Shown here: positions 35,194 through 43,224 of the stretch, piece by piece | Position numbering within the stretch: the stretch's first letter is position 1 | How the letters are laid out: each line of letters begins with the position of its first letter | NCBI GenBank assembly: GCA_902760315.1 | Contig: CACWFV010000044.1 | Span: 1-43,828 of the forward strand | Direction: 5' to 3' | DNA from: an uncultured Bacteroidales bacterium | Lineage (GTDB): Bacteria > Bacteroidota > Bacteroidia > Bacteroidales > Bacteroidaceae | Length of the DNA stretch: 43,828 bases | Made by a program: the position numbers and the translations under genes | Notes under the pieces: generated by a model | The model's input: the letters and a program-made list of their open reading frames with translations, nothing else | The model's database searches: none | Told to the model about the DNA's origin: nothing

Positions 35194-36825
35194 ATGAAAT
35201 ACGTCCTCTGGATAGTCCGTAACATGGCGGGCATCAGGTGGAACACCCTGGTACGCGTCGTGGTGGGCATCACGCAGGTGGTGCTGGGCTTGGTCATGAT
35301 CTGGTTCAGCAAGCAGTTCATTGATGTCACCATCCGCACGGGCACCGACAGCGACGTGGCCGTCATGGTGCTGCTGCTGGTCAGTCTGGTGGTTGCGGGC
35401 ATCCTGCTGCGCCAGCTCTATTACTACATGACGACGAAGGCCAGCACCTATCAGTCTAACAGCATCCGCCTGCGGGTGTTCAGCAGCCTGTTCCGCCGAC
35501 AGATGTTTGAAGACCAGCTGCATTCGGGCGACGTCACTTCCCGACTGTCCAAGGACATCGACACCGTCTCTGACGTTACCACCACGCTGTTGCCGCAATT
35601 CATCGTCACTGGCGTACAGCTCACGGGAGCCTTTCTCCTGATGTACTCCATGGACCGCCGGCTGGCGCTGTGCCTGCTGCTCATCACACCGTTCATCGTG
35701 GCCTTTGGCAAATTATTTGCCCACCGGCTGCGCAACATGACGCTGGACATACGGCAACAGGAGAGCAACATCCAGATGCAGGTACAGGAGGGCATGGAGC
35801 ACAATGCCATCCTGCGCTCGCTGGGCAGCGAACAATGGGTCACCGACCGGCTGAGCGACATGCAGGACCAACTGATGGGGCGCGTCTTGCGCCGTACGCG
35901 GTTTACCGTGGTTACCCGCCTGATGCTGGCTTTTACGTTCAGCTTGGGCTATCTGCTGGCTTTCATCTGGGGTGGTCTGCAGTTGCGTGCCGGCGTCATC
36001 ACCTTCGGTGTCATGACGTCGTTCCTGCAACTGGTGGGACAAATCCAGCACCCTATACTCAACATTCTTAACATGATGCCGCAGTTCTTCTACGCAACGG
36101 CCAGCATAGACCGCCTGGAGGAACTGTCGGAAACACCGGCTACAAGCCCCGCCCCGTCAACGGAACTCACAGCCGGCGCGCTGGGGGTCACCGTCAGCAA
36201 CGTCAGCTTCACCTATGCCACTGGCGACAGTCCGGTGCTCCACCATTTCTCTCACCATTTCCAGCCGGGCAGCAAGACCGCCATCATGGGGTCTACGGGC
36301 ATTGGTAAGACGACACTGTTCCGGCTGATGCTGGCTTTCATCAAGCCCGATGCCGGTGAAATCGACCTTTTTGACGGTCATCAGCACACCCAGCCGGTCG
36401 ACGAGCACACGCGCCAGCACTTCGTCTTTGTGCCTCAGGGCAACACGCTGATGAGCGGCACCGTGCGTTACAACCTGCAGCTGGCATGTCCCGATGCTAC
36501 TGACGACCAACTGCGCCAGGTGCTCCATGTGGCCATGGCCGACTTCGTCTACCAGTTGCCCGACGGCATCGACACCATGCTGGGTGAGCGCGGCATCGGA
36601 CTCAGCGAGGGTCAGGCGCAGCGCATAGCCATTGCTCGCGGCCTGTTACGTCCAGGCAGCATCCTGTTGCTCGACGAAATCAGCTCGTCACTTGACGAAC
36701 AAACCGAGCACGAACTCTTCAGCCGGCTCTTCGACTACTGCCACGACAAGACGATGATTTTCATCACCCACCGTCCTGCCGTCAGCTTGCTCTGCGACGA
36801 TGTCATCCGACTGCATGAGTCATAA
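35194..36825 (+). CDS. ABC transporter, fused permease and ATPase
   Basis: 543 aa half-transporter, inner membrane. Six helices in the first 310 residues (TGVQLTGAFLLMYSM, LAFTFSLGYLLAFIWGG), a linker, then the ATPase: Walker A GSTGIGKT (366-373), Q-loop VPQGN, signature LSEGQ (470-474), Walker B ILLLDE (490-495), H-loop FITHRP. It acts as a dimer. There is no C39 peptidase domain at the N-terminus, so any cleavage must come from another protein, such as the Ser/His peptidase two genes before. It is the last gene of the cassette and meets the serpin gene head-on 9 nt later. Confidence 0.93.
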   Translation: MKYVLWIVRNMAGIRWNTLVRVVVGITQVVLGLVMIWFSKQFIDVTIRTGTDSDVAVMVLLLVSLVVAGILLRQLYYYMTTKASTYQSNSIRLRVFSSLFRRQMFEDQLHSGDVTSRLSKDIDTVSDVTTTLLPQFIVTGVQLTGAFLLMYSMDRRLALCLLLITPFIVAFGKLFAHRLRNMTLDIRQQESNIQMQVQEGMEHNAILRSLGSEQWVTDRLSDMQDQLMGRVLRRTRFTVVTRLMLAFTFSLGYLLAFIWGGLQLRAGVITFGVMTSFLQLVGQIQHPILNILNMMPQFFYATASIDRLEELSETPATSPAPSTELTAGALGVTVSNVSFTYATGDSPVLHHFSHHFQPGSKTAIMGSTGIGKTTLFRLMLAFIKPDAGEIDLFDGHQHTQPVDEHTRQHFVFVPQGNTLMSGTVRYNLQLACPDATDDQLRQVLHVAMADFVYQLPDGIDTMLGERGIGLSEGQAQRIAIARGLLRPGSILLLDEISSSLDEQTEHELFSRLFDYCHDKTMIFITHRPAVSLLCDDVIRLHES

Positions 36826-36834
36826 ACGGGTGTT

Positions 36835-38142
36835 TTACTGTCCGGTATACTTTCCGACGAAGAGGATAACACCTGATGTGCGTTCACGGATGACATAAAC
36901 AAAGGGGCGGTTGGCGTGGAAGACAGCCGCCGGGTAGTCGGCAGGGCCGACTGACGTGGCGGAGAAACCGGCAACGGTCACGGCGGCAGCCTCGGAGCCC
37001 TCCTCGTTGACCTTGATTCTGGCCTTTTGGCGCATCATGCTGATGTAGACGGGCTTGTGGACACACATATTGGTGATTTCGGCCATGTCTGGGTCGAAGG
37101 CCAGGCGGATGCCCATCTGCTGGAGCAGACTGATGAGTCCGTCGCCATTCAGCTCGTCGGTGTCCGAACTGGTTTCAAAGCGGGGCAGCTTCAGGTCCAC
37201 CTCGTGAGCCTGGAAGGTGGTCTCCGGATCCAGACACCAGCCCTGGCTATTGAGCACGGCACTGTTCACCACGCTGTTGATGACGTCGTCGGTGGTCTTG
37301 CCCTCCTCAGGCAGCATGACGGTCATGTTCCAAGCGCCTTGACCGTAGGGCATCTCGATGGCCGAGTAGGTGCTGTTTCTCATATAGCCGATGAGCACGT
37401 TCTGGTGCATCATGGGCACCGTGCCGCTGCCGAAAGCCTCCGTCCTGGTGTTCTTAGGGTCAAACTTCGATGCCCAGTCTGCCTTGAAATAGATGGCGTT
37501 GAGCAGATAGGTCAGTACATCCGGGTCTACCCGGCTCAGTATGGTGGGTATCATACCTTTGGTCTTTTCGTTGCACCAGCCGTTGATGCGATCCTTCGCG
37601 TCGTCTGACCTGAAGTCGAGGGCTTCAGCCTGCGCGTCGTAGTAGGTCAGCATATCTTGCTGGTAGGCGGGCTGTAGCGTGGCCTTGTTTTTATTGACAA
37701 ACAGTGCGTTGGCGATGTCGAGCGTTACCTTCGCATCCACCTTTGGCAGTCCGTCGATGAGTTTCTTGCAGTAGTCGTTCACTGCCTGTATGCCACCTTC
37801 GTGGAATCCCAGCGTCTGCTCCAGTTCGCGCTCGGTCTGTCCGGTGGCGGCGGCATTTACCATGGCCAGCACGTAGGTGACGCTCAGCGGCGAGTAGACG
37901 TAGCTGGAGCCTGGCCTGCTGGCCTTGTCAGCCGACACCAGGAAGTTCAGCGTGAAGCGGTTGTTGTCGTTGGCGAAGGTGCGCTGTTCGTCGGTCAGCC
38001 GGACAGGTTGTATCGGCGTCGTCATGTTGACCAGCATCTTCGGTTCCTGGTCTTCGCTCTCAGCGTCTGACGCTGAGGAGCACGAGGCTGTCGTCAGCAC
38101 GGTACCCAGCAGGGTGAGCATGGAAAAAAGATACTTTCTCAT
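36835..38142 (-). CDS. Serpin, predicted surface lipoprotein
   Basis: 435 aa. Signal peptide with lipobox TASC (Cys21), followed by the acidic stretch SSASDAESEDQE, which resembles the Bacteroidota lipoprotein export signal for the cell surface. Then a full serpin fold: VYSPLSVTYVLAMVNAAATGQT, NALFVNK, LLNAIYFKADW, VPMMHQ, MPYGQGAWNMTVMLPE, and the strand after the reactive loop RPFVYVIRE with VGKYT at the end. The hinge EEGSEAAA (380-387) has small residues, the mark of inhibitory serpins. By the usual register the P1-P1' bond would be Thr396-Ser397. Bacterial serpins of this kind, such as miropin of Tannerella forsythia, protect against host or competitor proteases. It is divergent from the sigma-barrel gene. 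Confidence 0.92.
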   Translation of the reverse strand: MRKYLFSMLTLLGTVLTTASCSSASDAESEDQEPKMLVNMTTPIQPVRLTDEQRTFANDNNRFTLNFLVSADKASRPGSSYVYSPLSVTYVLAMVNAAATGQTERELEQTLGFHEGGIQAVNDYCKKLIDGLPKVDAKVTLDIANALFVNKNKATLQPAYQQDMLTYYDAQAEALDFRSDDAKDRINGWCNEKTKGMIPTILSRVDPDVLTYLLNAIYFKADWASKFDPKNTRTEAFGSGTVPMMHQNVLIGYMRNSTYSAIEMPYGQGAWNMTVMLPEEGKTTDDVINSVVNSAVLNSQGWCLDPETTFQAHEVDLKLPRFETSSDTDELNGDGLISLLQQMGIRLAFDPDMAEITNMCVHKPVYISMMRQKARIKVNEEGSEAAAVTVAGFSATSVGPADYPAAVFHANRPFVYVIRERTSGVILFVGKYTGQ

Positions 38143-38178
38143 AATGCGATAATGTTTTGAGTTTCTGACTTAATAATG

Positions 38179-38186
38179 CAAAGGTA
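38179..38186 (-). promoter_or_regulatory. -7 box for the serpin gene
   Basis: TACCTTTG on the minus strand, 36 nt before the serpin ATG. No TTG at 19-21 nt; instead one arm of a 10-bp inverted repeat lies just upstream. Confidence 0.6.
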
Positions 38187-38190
38187 ATCA

Positions 38191-38250
38191 AATTCTTGTA
38201 CAAAAGATTGTTAATAAATGCAAAACCGCAGGCGTTATCATACAAGAATT
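38191..38250. repeat. 10-bp inverted repeat in the serpin/sigma-barrel divergent region
   Basis: AATTCTTGTA at 38191-38200 and its exact inverse TACAAGAATT at 38241-38250, 40 bp apart. The left arm runs into the 8-bp palindrome TTGTACAA (38196-38203). The arms lie upstream of the two divergent -7 boxes, one on each side, a layout fitting an operator or an ECF recognition element for both genes. Confidence 0.55.
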
Positions 38251-38253
38251 GCG

Positions 38254-38261
38254 TATTTTTG
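38254..38261 (+). promoter_or_regulatory. -7 box for the sigma-barrel gene
   Basis: TATTTTTG fits TAnnTTTG and lies 35 nt ahead of the ATG at 38297. No clear -33 element; the right arm of the inverted repeat is 3 nt upstream. Confidence 0.45.
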
Positions 38262-38296
38262 AATTATTATAGCAGAACTGAAGCAGAAACAGCGTC

Positions 38297-39859
38297 ATGG
38301 TCAGTGAAATAGTTGAGCGTATCAGGCAGAAAGACCAGCGGGCGATGAGCGAGCTCTATGAGATGTATGTCCAGGAGCTGGCGTCCGTCTGTCGTCGCTA
38401 TGTGGCTGACGCTGACGACGCCAAGGATGTGCTGCAGAACAGTTTCATCAAGATTTTCGCCGCCATTCCCACCCTTGACTACCGGGGCGAAGAGGCTTTC
38501 AGGGCGTGGATGTGCAAGGTGGTGGTCAACGAGGCGCGTGTGTTCCTCAGAGACCAGAAGCGCCACCAGACGGTGCAGCTGGCTGCGGCCACCGTCACGA
38601 CCGATGATGAGGACACGACTGCGAGCAGCGAGGAGATTACACCCGCCCAGTTGCACCGACTCATCAGCGAGTTACCCATAGGCTATCGCACGGTGCTGAA
38701 CCTCTTTGTCTTCGGCCACTACTCTCACCGCCAGATTGCCCAACTGCTTGGCATCAAGGAGGTAACCTCTGCCACGCAGTTTTATTATGCCAAACAGCGC
38801 CTGGCACGCCGAATCCGTGAACTGGCGCTGGCGTTCTCGGCAGCGGTGGTGCTGTTGCTGGCCGGCCTCTTCGTCTTCGTGCCGTCTGGCCAGGAGGCAC
38901 CGCAAGAACTGACCAGCAAACTGCGTCAGGCGACGGGCGGACAGCAACCGGTAACAAGCCGTCATTGCCAGCCGTCAAACCAGCATCGCCAGATGGCTGG
39001 TGTTCACAGCATGGCAACCGGTCTTCAGCGAAAGCGCGTAGCAACCGGTGCTCCCGACACGATACCGATGGCTCTGCCCGCAGCCCAGCAGACTGCAACG
39101 ACAGCCGTAACGGTCGCCACCGTTCCGCAACAGCCGTTGGCGGTGGCTGATACTATTGCTCCGACAACTGAAGAGCAGCCGGCAACGGTGGCCGTTGAAC
39201 CGACGCCGGCAGCAGAGGCTTCGCCGGCAGCACCTTCCAACCGCTGGACTGTCGGGCTGGCGGGTTCTGACGGACTATTGGCCATCAACACAGAAGAAAG
39301 AGGAGGATTATCTGTTCTGGGGCCTCAGTACGATGCCACAAGCGGCACTAATACCCCACCAATGCCGGCTGCGCTACAGCCAGAACCAAGGTACCAACAC
39401 CACAGACCCTTGCGCCTGGGTCTCTCCCTGCATTACCAAATCAGTCCCCGCCTGGCTCTGCTCACAGGTGTCAGCTACATGATGCTGAAGTCGGACATCA
39501 GCCTTCCGTCAGTCAATGGCCAGAACAGTCAGCAGCGCCTGCAGTATGTGGGCATCCCTGTCGGACTGTCTTACCAACTGTGGTCTACCGCTCACCTGCA
39601 TGTCTATCTGTCAGCCATGATCCAGTTGGAGAAGTGTGTCAGTGCCGACGTGCCTGCTGCCATAACCCGTCAGCATCCGTGGCAATGGTCGGTGGGTGGC
39701 GTCGCCGGCGTGGAATATAGCGTCAGCCGCTTGTTAGGCTTCTACCTGGAACCTTCGTTGGGTTATTACTTCAATGACGGCTCATCGCTGCAACATTATT
39801 ATAAGGAGCACCCCCTGACACCTGCCCTCCAGTTTGGCGTCAGATTCCACCTGGAATAG
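38297..39859 (+). CDS. ECF sigma factor fused to a transmembrane helix, linker and outer-membrane beta-barrel
   Basis: 520 aa in a single uninterrupted frame. Residues 10-90 are sigma region 2 (LYEMYVQELASVCRRYV, DDAKDVLQNSFIKIFAAI, FRAWMCKVVVNEARVFL). Residues 116-173 are region 4 with the helix-turn-helix YSHRQIAQLLGIKEVTSATQ. Only a few residues later comes one membrane helix (about 176-197). Residues 198-315 are rich in Pro, Ala, Thr and Gln, enough to cross the periplasm. Residues 316-520 alternate as amphipathic strands (LRLGLSLHYQISPRLALLTG, YVGIPVGLSYQLW, LHVYLSAMIQLE, FYLEPSLGYYF) and end FGVRFHLE, as in outer-membrane barrels. Known Bacteroidota dual-membrane anti-sigma factors (Dma) have the helix-linker-barrel part but bind a separate sigma factor; no anti-sigma domain is seen here. 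I infer release by proteolysis on an envelope signal. Confidence 0.88.
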   Translation: MVSEIVERIRQKDQRAMSELYEMYVQELASVCRRYVADADDAKDVLQNSFIKIFAAIPTLDYRGEEAFRAWMCKVVVNEARVFLRDQKRHQTVQLAAATVTTDDEDTTASSEEITPAQLHRLISELPIGYRTVLNLFVFGHYSHRQIAQLLGIKEVTSATQFYYAKQRLARRIRELALAFSAAVVLLLAGLFVFVPSGQEAPQELTSKLRQATGGQQPVTSRHCQPSNQHRQMAGVHSMATGLQRKRVATGAPDTIPMALPAAQQTATTAVTVATVPQQPLAVADTIAPTTEEQPATVAVEPTPAAEASPAAPSNRWTVGLAGSDGLLAINTEERGGLSVLGPQYDATSGTNTPPMPAALQPEPRYQHHRPLRLGLSLHYQISPRLALLTGVSYMMLKSDISLPSVNGQNSQQRLQYVGIPVGLSYQLWSTAHLHVYLSAMIQLEKCVSADVPAAITRQHPWQWSVGGVAGVEYSVSRLLGFYLEPSLGYYFNDGSSLQHYYKEHPLTPALQFGVRFHLE

Positions 39860-39903
39860 AATGTCATAACTGATACTGGACTTTGAAAGGTGAGACATGA
39901 TTG

Positions 39904-40728
39904 TTACGAACTGAAAATCTCCTCTACATTGAACCAGACCACCGAGGCCATAGCAGCCATGATGATTAGCCCGAGACCGATAGCGGCACAGAAAAGAAGC
40001 CGCCAGATGGTGCCCCACCACCCGTAGCCGAAGAGTTGCCTGTAGGTCACGATGAAATAGATGGGGAACAGGAGGCTGACTTGCATGACCGTCAACTGGG
40101 CAACCGTGTCTATCAGCAGGTTGAGGCTGGCCATGAACACCTGAATGAAGAACCCTTCGGGCAGGTTGTGCCGGGGGTAGCGGGGGGCACGGCGGAAGAA
40201 CAGCCACGTGGGAAGGATAAATACGGCCATGAAGAGCAGCGTGCTCCAGGCCGTATTGTCCTTCGCCCAGGTCATAAACTGATTCAGGAAGGCCAACTCC
40301 CCCTCAAAGGACTGTGCCTCTGCCACGCTGCCATAGAGTTTCTCGTGCAGTCGAGCGGCCAGCGCGTTGGCAAGGGCTACGATGAACAGCATCTTCACGG
40401 GTGGGAACGCCACCTGCCGCTTGCCGCTGATATAGTCGTGTATCAGGTAGCCGGGCCGCAATGCCAGTTGAACCAGCGTGAAACTGAGCGAGCGGTTGTC
40501 CATGCCCCAGAGTATCATGATGCCCTGCCGCACCGTGTTCCACCCTATAGACCCCACCCCGGCTTTCTGGCCGCAGCGGGGACAGAAGTTGTCACGGAAC
40601 TCCGTACCGCAGTTGGCACATCTGGTGGTGTGCTCGCTGTGGTTCGCGTAGTCAAACGGATGCTCCTGCCAGGTCCTGAACCGCCGATACCGCTCTCTCA
40701 GATTCATCCTCATATCACCAGTCGTCAT
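39904..40728 (-). CDS. DUF3667 membrane protein with an N-terminal zinc ribbon
   Basis: 274 aa. Cys37, Cys40, Cys49 and Cys52 form CxxC...CxxC (CANCGTEFRDNFCPRCGQK), a zinc ribbon followed by the DUF3667 block RPGYLIHDYISGKRQVAFPPVKMLF. Four to five membrane helices follow (about 112-125, 162-180, 198-225, 245-265). Function is unknown in the family. It converges with the sigma-barrel gene (44 nt apart) and is 38 nt downstream of the next secreted-protein gene on the same strand. The ATG at 40726-40728 is used; an ATG at residue 6 or 8 is possible. Confidence 0.85.
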   Translation of the reverse strand: MTTGDMRMNLRERYRRFRTWQEHPFDYANHSEHTTRCANCGTEFRDNFCPRCGQKAGVGSIGWNTVRQGIMILWGMDNRSLSFTLVQLALRPGYLIHDYISGKRQVAFPPVKMLFIVALANALAARLHEKLYGSVAEAQSFEGELAFLNQFMTWAKDNTAWSTLLFMAVFILPTWLFFRRAPRYPRHNLPEGFFIQVFMASLNLLIDTVAQLTVMQVSLLFPIYFIVTYRQLFGYGWWGTIWRLLFCAAIGLGLIIMAAMASVVWFNVEEIFSS

Positions 40729-40766
40729 CCTAATATCCGTAGCCTGTTTATTCCTCTAACGTAAGC

Positions 40767-42185
40767 CTACTTTATTATAAACTTCCTACCATTCCGGATA
40801 TACAGGCCTTTCGTGGGCTGGGAAGTCAAGCGACGGCCTTGGAGGTCGAAGAAGGTATTGTTTAGTGGCGCTTCCTCTTTGCTTACGGATTTGATACCGT
40901 CGGTTGCATCTTTCTTTGGCCATCTGTTATACAGCACATCACCATTACGCTCGAAATGAACGAGCATGGAGCGGTAGTGGCGTTGGGGATACAAATCCCC
41001 ATGGTCATAATCAAACATACTCAAGGCATCATATGGGTTGGGAGGTCCGAACAGACACTCGCCGTCCTTCCATTCTGTGATGCCTATCCCATGAATAATT
41101 CGACCACCCTCTGTGTTAAGATTAGTTATGGGCAGAGAAATATCTTCCTCTGGGGCCTTGCCGTCCAGGTCAACATATTGCAGGGGGCGTACACCTCCGA
41201 AGTCTGCTTCTTTTATCTCGTCAATAATGCCATAGTAAAGATGGTAACTCTGCATGTCGGTGGTATTGCACTGAAGAATATTTTCATAGTATAGTCCTTT
41301 TCCTATGCTCCAGTCAAACTGGTATGCAGTTCCCGGCCATGGCACATAAAGTTCTTCAAGGTCATTGTGTGCCGGGACTGATACCGAGACCTTATCATTC
41401 TTTTCCAATATCATTAGTGTAAGGGAGTCAGTCCATGTGGGGCCACTGGTATACACGCATTTAAACGTCTCGTCATATTTTGTATATGTGCCTTGCACAT
41501 AGTACTCTACAGTTTCAAAGTTTGGCATCCATTCTTCACCATCCTTTGAATACCAACTGTCATATTTCAGCGTGTCAAGCCTGATTTCCGTCCATTTGGT
41601 GCCTTCGGGGAAATACTCTTGGGCAAGAAAGAAATCCTTTGTTGAAAACGCAACGTCATCAGCAAATAAACACTGGAGAAGTGTGTAGTTGTCACCTGGC
41701 ATTCGAACACTGTTTGTAAGATAATTCATACCCCCAACTCCCTCAATCCACCAGTTTTTACTATAATCATTCTCATTATCATGTATTCCCAGGACCCGGA
41801 AAGAGCGGCTACCGAGAGTGATAGTATCCACACTTGTTACAGTTGCATTTACGTTGGCAGTTACAAAAGCATCTCCCACATTCAGGCTAAAATCATAAAC
41901 AATAAATTCGTTTTCGTTTTGGTAACAATATACCTTGCTTCCATCTTCGCGCATAACACACTCACAACGTCCTGTAGCTACGTCTACTATTCTCTTATAG
42001 TTAATGTTGGCAATCAGTGTGTCACCCCTTACGGTTAGCGACTTGTTATGAGTATTATCATTCATATCATGATAAACATATTGCCATATTTTACCCTCAG
42101 TCAAGAACTGTTTGTAGCTCTCCTCTGCATATGACTGAGCTGACAATAAGATAAAGAATAAGAAGGCGATATATGGTTTGTTCAT
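40767..42185 (-). CDS. Secreted protein with a DLQGRR-type C-terminal tail, function unknown
   Basis: 472 aa. Signal peptide (MNKPYIAFLFFILLSAQSYA). The body is beta-rich with few recognised motifs: EGKIWQYVYHDM, LIANINYKRI, FRVLGIHDN and NWWIEGVGGMNYL. The end reads FFDLQGRRLTSQPTKGLYIRNGRKFIIK in two overlapping pieces, the tail often found on secreted Prevotella proteins and similar to type 9 secretion sorting tails. It shares its start pattern (EGK.W...Y) and WWIEG(V/I)G with the 254-aa protein at 42448-43212, so the two are paralogs. Base composition is more A/T-rich than the neighbouring genes, hinting at a separate origin. I do not know its function. Confidence 0.75.
   Translation of the reverse strand: MNKPYIAFLFFILLSAQSYAEESYKQFLTEGKIWQYVYHDMNDNTHNKSLTVRGDTLIANINYKRIVDVATGRCECVMREDGSKVYCYQNENEFIVYDFSLNVGDAFVTANVNATVTSVDTITLGSRSFRVLGIHDNENDYSKNWWIEGVGGMNYLTNSVRMPGDNYTLLQCLFADDVAFSTKDFFLAQEYFPEGTKWTEIRLDTLKYDSWYSKDGEEWMPNFETVEYYVQGTYTKYDETFKCVYTSGPTWTDSLTLMILEKNDKVSVSVPAHNDLEELYVPWPGTAYQFDWSIGKGLYYENILQCNTTDMQSYHLYYGIIDEIKEADFGGVRPLQYVDLDGKAPEEDISLPITNLNTEGGRIIHGIGITEWKDGECLFGPPNPYDALSMFDYDHGDLYPQRHYRSMLVHFERNGDVLYNRWPKKDATDGIKSVSKEEAPLNNTFFDLQGRRLTSQPTKGLYIRNGRKFIIK
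40825..40848. repeat. 24-nt direct repeat, copy 1 (inside the DLQGRR tail)
   Basis: Identical at all 24 positions to 42383-42406 and on the same strand. It encodes DLQGRRLT in both places, so it marks copying of a tail segment. Confidence 0.85.
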
Positions 42186-42206
42186 AATTAATAGGATTTA
42201 ATATTG

Positions 42207-42238
42207 CAAAAATAACTATCTAATATAAGTTATGCAAA
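42207..42238 (-). promoter_or_regulatory. Bacteroidota promoter for the 472-aa secreted protein
   Basis: On the minus strand TTTG (42235-42238), a 20-nt spacer and TATTTTTG (42207-42214), 21 nt before the ATG at 42185. A second, weaker TAAATTTG overlaps at 42235-42242. Confidence 0.65.
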
Positions 42239-42324
42239 TTTATAAAGTTAAAATACATTAGATTTGCAGATTGAGCCCCTTTTTCATGATTGAAAAATAT
42301 GTTAGTTATTCTCACGGAATAACC

Positions 42325-42426
42325 CTACCTAACCACCACCTTTTTCCCGTCTTTGATAAACACACCCATAGATGGTTGAGACGTCAAGCGACGGCCTTGG
42401 AGGTCGGAGATAGAGTACAACATCAT
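42325..42426 (-). pseudogene. Orphan DLQGRR tail, remnant of a lost secreted-protein gene
   Basis: A 33-codon frame reads MMLYSISDLQGRRLTSQPS and then GVFIKDGKKVVVR before TAG. It is a complete C-terminal tail of the kind on the 472-aa protein, with no body in front; an in-frame stop lies just upstream (after AAA ATG ATG going back). It sits 21 nt beyond the stop of the 254-aa gene, which has its own tail. It is either the end of a deleted third paralog or the former tail of the 254-aa gene displaced by recombination. It contains copy 2 of the 24-nt repeat. Confidence 0.6.
42383..42406. repeat. 24-nt direct repeat, copy 2 (in the orphan tail)
   Basis: Exact copy of 40825-40848, 1.5 kb away in the same orientation. 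Recombination between the two would delete the 472-aa gene body. Confidence 0.85.
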
Positions 42427-42447
42427 TTTTTAATTCATGAGCCCGTT

Positions 42448-43212
42448 TCATTGTTTAAGTACTTTCTTTTTATCTTGAATATAGATTCCATGTCCATTCT
42501 TTATTTTAACTCCAGAAACAGAAAAAATGTTGGATGGACAATTCTTTTCTATATGGTGAACATGTTGGACACCCGAACTCAGACTTTTAAAGTCTTCCAT
42601 GTCAATTATCACTTTTTCATTAATCACGCATTTCTGAAAGTATCTGTTATTGCCCGCTGCTCTAAAAAGCCATGTGTTTAAGGGACCTATTTCGCTACCA
42701 ATACCTTCTATCCACCATCCCGATGAAGTCTCAGTAGGTCGTTCTTCCCACATTGGTTGCATGAGAACACAACGTCTGGATTCCAATCCAATGTTCAGAA
42801 TTCTTTCTTCAACCATTTTCATCTCTCGCTCCCAATCTGTGTGTATGGCATCTGTTACAGAAACTATCCCACCTTTAGTATTGTCAAAATCATATAAAAC
42901 ATGACTATTCTCCATATTCTTCGGAATAAAATACACTTTTCTGTCGTTTTCGAAAAGTGCCAATAAATATTCTGTTTCTTGGGCGTTATTATAATTAAAA
43001 GCATAAAACTTCTTACATTCGATGCCTCCAATCACGGTATCCCCCTGAATATAATAGCAATAATCGTAATCAGGATACTCTGGTACTTCTTCATTGCTGT
43101 AATTCATATACCAGGTTTTGCCTTCTTCCACGAACGGTACATACTGACGCTCCTGTGCAAAAAGAACTGTCTGCACAGCCATGAACAAGAAAAACAATAA
43201 TGCCTTTTTCAT
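42448..43212 (-). CDS. Secreted protein, paralog of the 472-aa protein, function unknown
   Basis: 254 aa. Signal peptide MKKALLFFLFMAVQTVLFAQ, then VEEGKTWYMNY, a pattern shared with the 472-aa neighbour, CYYIQGDTVIGGIECKKFYA, a lipocalin-like string of short strands, and SSGWWIEGIGSEIGPL. It ends FSVSGVKIKNGHGIYIQ-DKKKVLKQ, a diverged version of the same tail. It is shorter than its paralog and lacks the middle 200 residues. A/T-rich. It follows the small secreted-protein gene by 12 nt, so both are likely transcribed from the promoter at 43514-43545. Confidence 0.75.
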   Translation of the reverse strand: MKKALLFFLFMAVQTVLFAQERQYVPFVEEGKTWYMNYSNEEVPEYPDYDYCYYIQGDTVIGGIECKKFYAFNYNNAQETEYLLALFENDRKVYFIPKNMENSHVLYDFDNTKGGIVSVTDAIHTDWEREMKMVEERILNIGLESRRCVLMQPMWEERPTETSSGWWIEGIGSEIGPLNTWLFRAAGNNRYFQKCVINEKVIIDMEDFKSLSSGVQHVHHIEKNCPSNIFSVSGVKIKNGHGIYIQDKKKVLKQ

Positions 43213-43224
43213 GATTAAAATATA

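Noticed and set aside
38297-39859. The sigma-barrel gene as two genes fused by a sequencing error
   Set aside because: The frame is continuous, codon use is even, and the helix follows region 4 directly without a leftover anti-sigma domain or start region; it still deserves read-level confirmation.
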